Below, in pieces: positions 1-7,688 of a stretch of 64,000 bases of DNA. Under the pieces are notes generated by a model that saw nothing but the letters and a program-made list of their open reading frames with translations, did no database searches and had not been told where the DNA came from. Location of the stretch: contig CAJBBX010000149.1 of NCBI GenBank assembly GCA_903951425.1, positions 1 through 64,000 of the forward strand. Direction: 5' to 3'. This stretch comes from an uncultured Chthonomonas sp. Its GTDB lineage: Bacteria > Armatimonadota > Chthonomonadetes > Chthonomonadales > CAJBBX01. Numbering within the stretch: the first letter of the stretch is position 1; every line of letters starts with the position of its first letter. The translations under genes and the position numbers were made by a program.

Positions 1-3000
1 AGCCTGCGCAGGTAGGCGCGGATGTAGGCCGCGGTTCCCTTCTTCACGGACCGGCTGGCCAACCAAAGGTACGACACGCCCTTGGAGATGACCAGGGATG
101 GCGACGCCGAGGAGGGGTTGTAGCCGGCATCGCCCGCCCAGGCCACGGTGTAGGCGTGGGCGCCGGGTGCGAGCGAGTCGGGGACGGTCCAGGTGATGAG
201 CGCCCGGCCCGAGCTGTTGGTAGTGGCGGAACCGATGGTGGTGCTGTCCACCGAGAAGGTCACGATCTTGCCGACGACCGGAGCAGAGCCCGGCGTGCGG
301 TAGAGGTAGCCCTTCATGACGATGGGCTCGAGGAGCTCGCCGCTTCGGTCCGGGGCGGAGAGGGTGGTGTTGTAGGTGATCACCACCAGTTTGCCGGTTC
401 CGGTGCATGGACCGTAGGTGCCGTCGCCGGCGAAGTCGACCCGAATCACTCGTGTGGCCGGGCCCGCATCGATCACCCAGTTCAGCGTGGCGCCGCCGGC
501 CGTCTCGGTCTTGGTCGTGCCGATAGAGGTCCCATCGATGAAGAAGCTCAGTGTGTAGCCAACAAGCGGGAACGAGTCGCTCTTGCGGTAGAGATAGGCC
601 TTCAGGGGAACAGCGGTGCCGCCAACCCAGGTCCGGTCGACCACGTAGAGCTTCGTGGCCACAGTCACCGTCAGCGTGCCGCTACCGGACGAGGAGTTGT
701 AGTTCGCATCACCCGCGAAGGATGCGCCGATCGTATGCGCCCCCGAGGTCATGGCGGCCGGTATGGCGTAGGGCCTCTTGGCGACGCCGTCCGCACCGGT
801 TGCCGCAGACCCGGCGCTTGTGCCATCGACGGTGAAGGCGATGGACTTCGCGGCCAGTGCCGCGCCGTCGGTGGTCCTCGTAAGCGTGGCGGTCAGGTTC
901 ACCGTCTGCTCGGTGGCCCCCGAAAGAGACGCCACCGCGAGTGCCGTGTCCGACTTGCTGACCGTGAGCGTCCCGCTGCCGGAGCCATCGTTGTAGTTGG
1001 CGTCAGCAGCAAAGGTGACTACGATGGGCTTCGAGCCGACCAGACCTTCCGCGATCTTGTAGTCGATGGAGGCGATCCCGCTTGCGTTCGTCGTCGGGTC
1101 CGGACTCAACGCCGTGCCCGCCACCGTGAAATGGAGAGCCTTGCCCGACAACGGCGTGTTGTCGCTCTTGCGAGTGAGGGTCGCGGTCAGCGCGACCGTC
1201 TGGCCCACTGCGCCGGCTTGGTTCGGAACCACGATCACCACATCCGACTTGCTGACCGTAAGCGTCCCGCTACCGGACCCATTGTTGTAGTTGGCGTCAG
1301 CCGTGAAGGTGACCACGATGGGCTGCGAGCCCACTAGGCCTTCCGCGATCTTGTAGTCGATGGAGGCGACCCCGGAGGCGTTCGTCGTCGGGTCCGGGCT
1401 CAACGCCGTGCCCGTCACCGTGAAGTGAAGCGCCTTGCCCGACAACGGCGTGTTGTCGGTGGTCCGCTTGAGCGTGGCCGTGAGCATGACCGTCTGCCCG
1501 ACCACCCCGGACTGGTTCGGAACCGTGATCGCTGTGTCTGCCTTGATGACCGATAGCGTGCCGCTGCCGGATGATCCGTAATAGCCCGCGTCCTCGGTGA
1601 AGCCGACGGCGACGGACTGCGAGCCGGCCAGACCTTCCGCGATCTTGTAGTCGATCGACGCCACGCCGGCGGCGTTCGTGGTCGGGTCAGGGCTCAGCGG
1701 CGTGCCGGCCACGACGAAGTGAAGCGCCTTGCCCGACAGCGGGGCCCCGTCACTGGACTTGGTGAGCGTGGCAGTTAGTGTGATGGTCTGGCCTACGGCG
1801 CCCGTCCTGTTCGGCACGGTGATCACCGTAGCGGCCTTGCCCGTGCCGCCGGTCACCGTGAACGGTAGCGCGTTGCTCGTCTGCTCCCCCATGATCGGGC
1901 AGACCACCGTGATGGAGTAGGTGCCAGCTGTGGTAAGGTTGCCGGCAGGGATAACAGCGGTCAGTTGCGTCGGTGAGATGTAGGTCGTTGCCAGCGCCGC
2001 GCCATTCCACCGGGCCTCGCAGTCCGAGTTGAACCCCGTCCCGGTCAGCGTTATGGTGGTCGCGGCGCTGCCTGCGGGCGCCGACTCCGGGCTGGCCGAC
2101 ATGAGCGCCGGTGGACCGAACACCACGATATCATCAACGAACCAGCCGGTGCCGCCCTGGGATCCTCCAAGGTGATGCAGGGCCAGGCGGACACGCTTGC
2201 CGGCATACGCAGTCAGGCTTACTACAGGAAACGATGTTCCTATGTATTTCCATCCAGTTGACGTTCCAGAATAATATGAAGTCGATACATTGTTCCACTC
2301 ACTCCACGTCATCGATGTGAAGTTCCATTCAGATACCTCTATGAGACCGTAACCATCTGTACTCCATGTATCAAAATCGAACCACGTCCAGAGGACGACT
2401 CCGATGGATGCGTTGGGATCGGAGATCACAGGCAATGTCACCGGAGCGGAGACCAACCGGCTATCCTGAAAGCCCGGATACGGCGCCGACAACCCGCTGC
2501 CCGCGCACCGGCTTCCCTGGTGAGCCGCGCGGGGCCCCAGGACTGTGCCGCCGATATCCCACACCCCGGAGTCCGCGGACCACCCGCGCCAGTCGGTCGA
2601 GGTGGTATCCTCAAAGCCGATCCACTGGTTGTAGTCCATGTCCGGCACTGCTCTGACGCCTACCTCATCGATGAACCAGCCCACGCCCCCTTGGGAGCCG
2701 CCATAGTGCTTGAACGCAATCTGAATACGCTGTCCAGCATAATCTGTAATGTCAACGCTGCAGTAGCTCCAAATACTAGTGCGTGAAACCTCCCTCGATG
2801 CCCCCACCCAAGCAGACCAGGACGTACCGTTCCAGGAGCGCACCTCGACTGTTCCATAGCCTCTGGTGCTCCACGTGTCGTAGCTGAACCACTGCCAGAA
2901 GCCGAGCTGAAGGCTCTGGCCTGCCGGCACCGACGGCAGCGTGACGGCAGGGCTGATAAGTCGACTCTGCCTCGATGCCGGGTACGCCGCGGTTAGCCCG

Positions 3001-3230
3001 CTACTCGCGCACTGGCTCCCCTGGCGAGCGCCGCCGGGCCCCCTGGTGGTGCTCCCCACGTCCCATACGCCGTTGTCGGCGGTCCAGCCGCGCCAGTTGG
3101 TGGCCGAGAAGTTCTCAAAGTCCCAGTATTGGAGTGTGGTCTGTGCTCGCGCTGGGACCTGGCTCAGGCAGGCCAGAAGCGCCAGTACAGCGAAGTGGAT
3201 CCCTACGGCGTGACGTAAGCTGCGTTGCAT
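1..3230 (-). CDS. Giant secreted surface protein with Ig-like repeats, 3' end outside window
   Basis: The reading frame is open from the ATG at 3230 to the left edge (about 1076 codons), so the C-terminus is missing. GGGGAG lies 6 nt before the ATG. Residues 1-30 form a signal peptide (hydrophobic core, then PARAQ). Two similar domains of about 165 residues follow (about 31-195 and 197-365), each with a W-R-GW start and a GGSQGG-GWF(I/V)D end, like secreted MAM/jelly-roll adhesion domains. An IPT/TIG-like domain is at about 372-455. From about 464 come tandem Ig-like (Big-type) units, three of them exactly 98 residues. The design is that of an adhesin or extracellular filament protein; the ligand is unknown. 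A 28-bp ECF-type promoter element lies 94 nt upstream of the start. Confidence 0.85.
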   Translation of the reverse strand, partial: MQRSLRHAVGIHFAVLALLACLSQVPARAQTTLQYWDFENFSATNWRGWTADNGVWDVGSTTRGPGGARQGSQCASSGLTAAYPASRQSRLISPAVTLPSVPAGQSLQLGFWQWFSYDTWSTRGYGTVEVRSWNGTSWSAWVGASREVSRTSIWSYCSVDITDYAGQRIQIAFKHYGGSQGGVGWFIDEVGVRAVPDMDYNQWIGFEDTTSTDWRGWSADSGVWDIGGTVLGPRAAHQGSRCAGSGLSAPYPGFQDSRLVSAPVTLPVISDPNASIGVVLWTWFDFDTWSTDGYGLIEVSEWNFTSMTWSEWNNVSTSYYSGTSTGWKYIGTSFPVVSLTAYAGKRVRLALHHLGGSQGGTGWFVDDIVVFGPPALMSASPESAPAGSAATTITLTGTGFNSDCEARWNGAALATTYISPTQLTAVIPAGNLTTAGTYSITVVCPIMGEQTSNALPFTVTGGTGKAATVITVPNRTGAVGQTITLTATLTKSSDGAPLSGKALHFVVAGTPLSPDPTTNAAGVASIDYKIAEGLAGSQSVAVGFTEDAGYYGSSGSGTLSVIKADTAITVPNQSGVVGQTVMLTATLKRTTDNTPLSGKALHFTVTGTALSPDPTTNASGVASIDYKIAEGLVGSQPIVVTFTADANYNNGSGSGTLTVSKSDVVIVVPNQAGAVGQTVALTATLTRKSDNTPLSGKALHFTVAGTALSPDPTTNASGIASIDYKIAEGLVGSKPIVVTFAADANYNDGSGSGTLTVSKSDTALAVASLSGATEQTVNLTATLTRTTDGAALAAKSIAFTVDGTSAGSAATGADGVAKRPYAIPAAMTSGAHTIGASFAGDANYNSSSGSGTLTVTVATKLYVVDRTWVGGTAVPLKAYLYRKSDSFPLVGYTLSFFIDGTSIGTTKTETAGGATLNWVIDAGPATRVIRVDFAGDGTYGPCTGTGKLVVITYNTTLSAPDRSGELLEPIVMKGYLYRTPGSAPVVGKIVTFSVDSTTIGSATTNSSGRALITWTVPDSLAPGAHAYTVAWAGDAGYNPSSASPSLVISKGVSYLWLASRSVKKGTAAYIRAYLRR
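958..1839 (-). repeat. Three tandem 294-bp Ig-domain coding repeats
   Basis: Three consecutive 294-bp units (boundaries near 958, 1252, 1546 and 1839) encode 98-residue Ig-like domains of the surface protein. Long stretches are nearly identical at DNA level, for example the parts encoding SGKALHF, LSPDPTTNA and DYKIAEGL. More diverged units of the same fold continue toward position 1. Such DNA identity allows unit number to change by recombination. Confidence 0.85.
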
Positions 3231-3323
3231 GTATCTCCCCCCAAGAGTCCCGACGTACCAGCGTCGCCCGGTCCGTGACACCGCCGGCATCGCTCGGTGT
3301 CGGGGAGCGGGCTCACAGTAGGC

Positions 3324-3351
3324 ATAGATGCCTATTGCGGCCCGACCTAGC
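3324..3351 (-). promoter_or_regulatory. Predicted ECF sigma promoter, copy 1
   Basis: Read on the minus strand, this 28-bp element begins GCTAGGTC and ends TCTAT. Elements of exactly the same length and with the same ends occur at 7477-7504 and 12268-12295, each before a minus-strand gene. The fixed spacing suits a -35/-10 pair recognised by an alternative sigma factor. Here the -10 half ends 94 nt before the ATG of the giant surface protein. The assignment to the sigma factor at 12332-13390 is inferred. Confidence 0.55.
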
Positions 3352-3397
3352 CATCCTGCGGACAAACCGGCTACGATCGTGCACGACCTCGTCCAAC

Positions 3398-3442
3398 GTT
3401 GTGCGGGCCGCCGCCGCGCCACGCAACGGCGGCCCGCACAAC
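3398..3442. terminator. Perfect 16-bp inverted repeat, likely terminator
   Basis: Arms at 3398-3413 and 3427-3442 are perfectly complementary (GTTGTGCGGGCCGCCG) around a 13-nt loop. The hairpin lies 28 bp past the stop of the lipoprotein gene and upstream of the surface-protein promoter element. No T-run follows on either strand, so it may act as a pausing or Rho-assisted terminator or an mRNA-stabilising hairpin. Confidence 0.6.
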
Positions 3443-3469
3443 CCGATGGCCTGCGATGCCCAGCGGCCG

Positions 3470-4330
3470 CTATCGCTTGCCGCCGGCTCCGATTGCCAGA
3501 CCCACCGCGTGTGGCCCGGCGACCGATCCTGTCGCGGTAGCGGCGGCGGCGCGGCTCGGCGCGCCGGACTGAACCCGATCGAGGGTTGCGGTATCGGTGC
3601 CGACCATAGCAAACGGATAGCCGTTATAGGTACCGGCGGCCTCACCGTGCCCGACCGACGTGAAGTGGTTCTGGTCGGTGATGTCGACCACGAACGTGAT
3701 GTTGTTCTTCGTGTAGCGGACGCCGTCCGCGGCCATTCCGAAGGGGCCTGACATCGTCAGAGTGTTGCCGGAGATGGAGCCCGTCCGCGCAACGTTCGTG
3801 CCCGGAACCGTGTACCGTATGTTGGCGCCGTCCTGCTGGAGGGCGATCCTCCCGGCCCCGGAGTTTGTTTGGGTCTGGCTCTGACCATCGATCGTGATCG
3901 TCAGCGTGAGCTCTTCGGCAACGTCATACGTGCCGGCGATGTTGATGTACTGGCTGCGCGACAGGCTGGCCGTGGCGGTCAGAGGGCCATGCGCATCCGT
4001 GCCGGTGAGTGAGAGCGTGGCCGCGTTGGTGGCCAGGGTCAGCGTGCCGTTGTAGCGCTCGCCCGGGGCCGTCACGCTGAGCGACGACCTTGTGCCGCCC
4101 ACCGTAAGGACCACTCCATCGGTCTTGCGGAAGATGGTGCCGCTGACCGGATCCTGCGACGAGGTCAGTACCAAGTCGATGGGCGCCGTCGAGTTCGATC
4201 CGCCCTGGCTAATGCTGAGCCCGCCGGAGTACACGGCGTTCTTCGTCTGTATCTCGCCGCCTCCACCCCCGCCGCATCCGGCAGCAGCGAGGACACCGAG
4301 GACCGCCGATAGAATCAGTACGCGCTTCAT
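3470..4330 (-). CDS. Predicted secreted lipoprotein, unknown function
   Basis: The 286-residue protein starts with a lipoprotein signal peptide: MKRVLILS, a hydrophobic stretch and a lipobox LAAAGC with Cys19, followed by a Gly run. GGAG lies 8-9 nt before the ATG. The mature part is rich in Thr, Ser and Gly with regular short beta-strand patterns (for example NGTLTLATNAATLSLTG), which suggests a beta-sandwich or beta-barrel-like fold. No catalytic motif was recognised. It is downstream of three VAILPV(V/A)N proteins on the same strand, but a 322-bp gap with a strong hairpin separates it from them. Confidence 0.8.
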   Translation of the reverse strand: MKRVLILSAVLGVLAAAGCGGGGGGEIQTKNAVYSGGLSISQGGSNSTAPIDLVLTSSQDPVSGTIFRKTDGVVLTVGGTRSSLSVTAPGERYNGTLTLATNAATLSLTGTDAHGPLTATASLSRSQYINIAGTYDVAEELTLTITIDGQSQTQTNSGAGRIALQQDGANIRYTVPGTNVARTGSISGNTLTMSGPFGMAADGVRYTKNNITFVVDITDQNHFTSVGHGEAAGTYNGYPFAMVGTDTATLDRVQSGAPSRAAAATATGSVAGPHAVGLAIGAGGKR

Positions 4331-4652
4331 GGCTCGTCGCTCCTTTCAAGAGCATGTACCGTGTCGTTACAGCCGGCATCCATCCGCCCAGGGTCGCCAC
4401 GCCCTCGAGCCGCCCGCGTGATGCACCAGGGGCTCCCGCCGTCCTCGGCGTTCGGCCCCGTAGACACGCATTGACCGGGCCGAACCGGTGAATGCCGGCA
4501 CACGCCCGTTGCGCGGGCGGGCAACGAGCGGATGGCTCTGCCGGTTCACCTTTTGGGCCCACCTTACACGTCTCAGCGCCGCACGACCAGCCATGGGCTG
4601 CGGGCGGCGCGCCCGCAGCCCGATCACACGCCGAGCTAGGGCCTCGGCAGAG
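4331..4652. other. 322-bp gene-free stretch
   Basis: No convincing gene is present. The stretch holds the leader of the lipoprotein gene on one side and a perfect GC hairpin at 4595-4621 on the other. Short open frames on both strands have no start signals and low-complexity Arg/Pro-rich translations. Confidence 0.6.
4595..4621 (-). terminator. Perfect 12-bp GC hairpin, likely terminator
   Basis: Arms at 4595-4606 and 4610-4621 (GGGCTGCGGGCG) are perfectly complementary around a 3-nt loop, 31 bp downstream of the stop of the gene at 4653-5240. There is no T-run, so intrinsic termination is uncertain, but position and stability fit an end-of-operon signal. Confidence 0.5.
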
Positions 4653-5240
4653 CTACTTCACGATCTTGTAGGGCTTCATGAAGTCCTTCAGGGCTCTGTC
4701 CACCGCCAGCGGCAGGGCGCGCTTCATTTTGGGCATATTGAATGCCGTTTGAGCCCTAGATAGTCCTTCGAAGACTTTAGCGCTTAAGTACGGCTGATTC
4801 GTCTTGGCATCGAGCAGCCAGACCTTGATGGACGCCACCATGCCCTGGATGTCCTTGCCCTTGTCCATGATCACGACGAAGACCACCAGGTCCGCTCCGG
4901 CTTCGCGGCCAATCTCGATCATCCTGGCGCGTTTCCGCTGCTCCTCATCCGACATGTCGGCTTCGAGCTTGGTCATGGCAGCGGCGACGACCTGCGGCTC
5001 GACGATCTGGAAGCCGCGGTCACGGAACTGGCGCTGCAAGGCATCCGTCACGTACTGGCACTGCTCCAGGGCGGTCTTCTCGCGCTTCTCTCCGCTCTCG
5101 TTCACCACGGGCAGGATCGCGACCCTGGTCGACGACGGCGTGAGAAGACCACCACTCACCTGCGCCGCACCGACTGACGGGCCCTGAAGCGCCGGCCAGA
5201 GCAGTACGGAGAGAAACGACATGAACGCTAACGGTCCCAT
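4653..5240 (-). CDS. Secreted CsgG/TolB-N-like protein, paralogue 1
   Basis: This is one of three neighbouring paralogues. The chosen start (5240) has AGGAG 7 nt upstream and gives 195 residues beginning MGPLAFMSFLSVLLWP, a signal peptide; the frame is open further upstream without a better start. The mature protein has the motif RVAILPVVNESGEK, then a helix and GFQIVEPQVV, and a hydrophobic strand ADLVVFVVIMDKGK. This layout resembles CsgG, LpoB and TolB-N type periplasmic domains, which take part in envelope assembly or lipoprotein interactions. The actual role is unknown. It probably forms an operon with the genes at 5294-5932 and 6071-6694. Confidence 0.75.
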   Translation of the reverse strand: MGPLAFMSFLSVLLWPALQGPSVGAAQVSGGLLTPSSTRVAILPVVNESGEKREKTALEQCQYVTDALQRQFRDRGFQIVEPQVVAAAMTKLEADMSDEEQRKRARMIEIGREAGADLVVFVVIMDKGKDIQGMVASIKVWLLDAKTNQPYLSAKVFEGLSRAQTAFNMPKMKRALPLAVDRALKDFMKPYKIVK

Positions 5241-5293
5241 TGGGCTCTCCTTTCGGCCCGCCATACCGCTCCATCCGGCAGTCCGGCTGCGGG

Positions 5294-5932
5294 TCACTTG
5301 TCGGCGTCCGGTCGGACGATCGGGTACTGCTTGAGTACACGCTCGAACACACGTATGACGGCGGTGCTGCAGTTCTTCTCGGCCTTGGTGGTCTGGCGGT
5401 TGGCCCCAAGGGCGAGATCCGTCGAGTCGGCGGTCTCTACCTTGGCGCTCATGATGGGGCGGCCCGACTTCACATCCAGCAGCCAGGACTTGGTCTTGAC
5501 GGCCGCCCGGGTGGCGGAGACCCAGCCGTTAGAGTCGCTGTCCGTGTTGACGTCCATGATCACGACGAACGCGACAAGGTCGGCGCCGACCTCCTGACCG
5601 ACCTGCAGCATCACAGCCCGCTTCTGCTGCTCGATGTCGGTGAGATCGACGTGGAGCCGTGACAGCGCTTCCTCGATCGGCTTGCCGGTGATCGTCTTGA
5701 AGCCCCTTCCGGCGGTCTGCTTCAGCAGGGCGCTCATCGCCGCCTTCGCGAGATTAGCCTGGTGTCCGTCGGTCCTGGCCCCGGTAGTGTTGGCCACCGG
5801 CAGGATGGCCACCGAGGTCGCCGACGGCACGTACGTTTTGTCCGAGCCCTGACCACGCGCAATGCCATGCGCGGCAAGCGCGCAGCAGACCAGAGCGGCA
5901 ATGCCGCGCACCCCACTCAAGAGTCCACTCAT
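5294..5932 (-). CDS. Secreted CsgG/TolB-N-like protein, paralogue 2
   Basis: The start at 5932 is chosen because GGAGG lies about 10 nt upstream and a signal peptide follows directly (MSGLLSGVRGIAALVCC, cleavage near GIARGQ); 212 residues. It shares with its neighbours the motif SVAILPVANTTG, the helix before GFKTITGK, the acidic DL(T)DIEQQKRA segment and the hydrophobic strand ADLVAFVVIMD. The C-terminal part describes a beta-rich domain with the sequence KTKSWLLDVKSGRPIMSAKVE. The gap to paralogue 1 is 53 bp, which fits one transcript. Function unknown. Confidence 0.75.
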   Translation of the reverse strand: MSGLLSGVRGIAALVCCALAAHGIARGQGSDKTYVPSATSVAILPVANTTGARTDGHQANLAKAAMSALLKQTAGRGFKTITGKPIEEALSRLHVDLTDIEQQKRAVMLQVGQEVGADLVAFVVIMDVNTDSDSNGWVSATRAAVKTKSWLLDVKSGRPIMSAKVETADSTDLALGANRQTTKAEKNCSTAVIRVFERVLKQYPIVRPDADK

Positions 5933-6070
5933 GCCGATCGATCCTCCCGCACACGGGTAGGCGTACCAAACCATGTGGCTCGCCATACCGATGCTCCTAT
6001 GCCGGCCAGACTCCGCGCTGCGGTTCCCGGCCGACGCTCATACGAACGTCTGAACAGGGCGGATCACCCC

Positions 6071-6694
6071 TCAGCGACCGGACTGCTTGGACGCCGGATA
6101 CGGCTTCAGGGGCGCATCGAGGACCTCTCGAACGGCCTTCCCGCATGCAGCAAGGATATTTGCGCTGCCCTTGGTCGTAGCGACGATCTCGCCGGCCCCG
6201 GCCTTGACCTCTTTGACCGTAGTCTTGATGAACGGCGCGCTCTTCTTGACATCGTACGCAGCCAGTGTGATCCGCGCGCGGCCTTCAAATGCCACGGTAA
6301 AGAAACTTCTATTGATCTTCTGAGAGACCTTCTCGATGACTACCATGACGACGAGGTCCGCCTTGGCGTCCGCCCCAATCCGCAGGTAGGAGGCGGACGA
6401 CCTCTGCTCCTCGTCGGTTAGTTGGATGCCGGCGCCCGCGATCGCGTCGCTGACGGCCTTGTCGTCCACCACCGTGAAGCCGCGCGAGGCGAACTGCTTG
6501 TTCAGTTCATCGCTCGCTGCCCTGGCCTGCTTCTCCGCCTGTGCCCCGTCCTTCTCGCCGCTGGCGTTCACCACAGGCAGGATGGCCACCCGGGTCTCAG
6601 CCGGTACATAGTTCTGCGCCCAAGAGGCGCTGCCCAAGACGATCAGCGCCAGGAGCGCCGCCGCCGACACCGTTCTGCGGAAGATGCTCACCAT
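6071..6694 (-). CDS. Secreted CsgG/TolB-N-like protein, paralogue 3
   Basis: An ATG at 6700 lies only 2 nt after GGAGG, while the ATG at 6694 has an 8-nt spacer, so 6694 is preferred (207 residues). The signal peptide is MVSIFRRTVSAAALLALIVLGSASWAQ. The mature protein carries RVAILPVVNASGEK, GFTVVDDKAV, LTDEEQRSSA and ADLVVMVVIEK, the same order of elements as the two downstream paralogues. This is likely the first gene of the three-paralogue group. The family resemblance to CsgG/LpoB-type domains is by motif only. Confidence 0.75.
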   Translation of the reverse strand: MVSIFRRTVSAAALLALIVLGSASWAQNYVPAETRVAILPVVNASGEKDGAQAEKQARAASDELNKQFASRGFTVVDDKAVSDAIAGAGIQLTDEEQRSSASYLRIGADAKADLVVMVVIEKVSQKINRSFFTVAFEGRARITLAAYDVKKSAPFIKTTVKEVKAGAGEIVATTKGSANILAACGKAVREVLDAPLKPYPASKQSGR

Positions 6695-6844
6695 TGTCAT
6701 GCCCTCCGGGCGCCGGTTACTCGCAGGTTGGGTAACCAGAGCCCTGTGTGCGTGCCGTGCCGCTCCACCTGCGACCTACGGCAGAAGATCGGGCCGCCCG
6801 GCCCGACCGACGTGGCCGGGATCCGGGCGGTGTTGTTGCTGCCG

Positions 6845-7300
6845 CTAGAACCGCCAGCCGATCGCCAACTCGGGCAGGAACGGCACCACGCCGTCGCCGC
6901 CGAACGGGAACATTAGCCCGACGCGGCCGACGGTGTTGCCGCTGGGCCGCGACACGTAGAAGACGCCGGGCGCGAAGTAGGTGCCGGCGCCGGTTCCGAT
7001 GCGAAGGTTGGTGGCCAGACCTGCATTGTTGCCCTGCGGGTAGTACATCCCCTCGAGGATGAAGCCGAACTTGGTTTCGTTGGTGCCTGTCTCGTAGTCG
7101 GTCGTGTCCAGCATGACCGGGCCCACGCCGAGGCCTACGGAGTACTTGCCTTCCTGGCTCGGGTGGAAGTGGAGCACAGCGGGACCACCCAGCCACGCGG
7201 TCACCTTCTTGCCGTTGGTGATCTCCGACTCGGCCCTCGCCGTCCCAAGCCCGAAGACACATCCAGCCATCGCGAGCACGACTGCCAGCTTACGGACCAT
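6845..7300 (-). CDS. Small outer-membrane-like beta-barrel protein
   Basis: The start at 7300 has AGGAGGGA 7 nt upstream and opens a signal peptide (MVRKLAVVLAMAGCVFGLGTARAES); an upstream in-frame ATG at 7402 lacks such a site. The 151-residue product has alternating hydrophobic strands with Gly and aromatic residues (YSVGLGVGPVML, FGFILEGMYYP, GRVGLMFPFGG) and ends in WRF. A terminal Phe after a strand is the usual insertion signal of outer-membrane barrels, which supports a diderm host. A predicted ECF promoter lies 177 nt upstream. Confidence 0.75.
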   Translation of the reverse strand: MVRKLAVVLAMAGCVFGLGTARAESEITNGKKVTAWLGGPAVLHFHPSQEGKYSVGLGVGPVMLDTTDYETGTNETKFGFILEGMYYPQGNNAGLATNLRIGTGAGTYFAPGVFYVSRPSGNTVGRVGLMFPFGGDGVVPFLPELAIGWRF

Positions 7301-7476
7301 CTGTAGTTCCCTCCTTAAGTCACTACTGAGTGTCATACACTGTCTCTGATCCGGATACGCACTAGCGCTGCGACCGATCTGATCGGCTATCAAGCCAACC
7401 ATCCGGTATACTCGCCGGATGTGTACAAGCAGCGCGCCTTCGGTTTCATGTCACCAGTGCGGGTCCGTTACCTGGG

Positions 7477-7504
7477 ATAGATGCCGACTGCGGTCGGACC
7501 TAGC
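7477..7504 (-). promoter_or_regulatory. Predicted ECF sigma promoter, copy 2
   Basis: The same 28-bp element as at 3324-3351 (GCTAGGTC ... GGCATCTAT), differing from it at only a few inner positions. It lies in the divergent region between the small outer-membrane-like gene (177 nt downstream on the minus strand) and the TPR-CHAT gene on the plus strand. Orientation matches the minus-strand gene, but a shared control region is possible. Confidence 0.55.
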
Positions 7505-7605
7505 CGTCATCCGTGAAAAAGCCGAGAAACAGCTCGGCGCCGCCGGTGGAAGGCCTCCGCGGGGCTCGCGCCCCGCGCCGCCGAGCCGGGCAGTCGCTGA
7601 GCGCC

Positions 7606-7635
7606 TTGACGACCACGGTGGGCGAAAAGTACGGT
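7606..7635 (+). promoter_or_regulatory. Possible sigma-70-type promoter of TPR-CHAT gene
   Basis: TTGACG at 7606-7611 and TACGGT at 7630-7635 are separated by 18 bp and lie 54 nt before the TPR-CHAT start. The -10 match is weak, so this is only a candidate. Confidence 0.3.
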
Positions 7636-7688
7636 TTAGGTGAACGGAAGCATCTGTCTCTGAAGCTGATATATATGGGAGGCATGGA

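Noticed and set aside
156-1337. 393-codon plus-strand frame opposite the Ig-repeat gene
   Set aside because: It is the antisense shadow of the repeats: Arg/Gly/Asp-rich, repetitive, no ribosome site, and the minus-strand frame has clear domains and a signal peptide.
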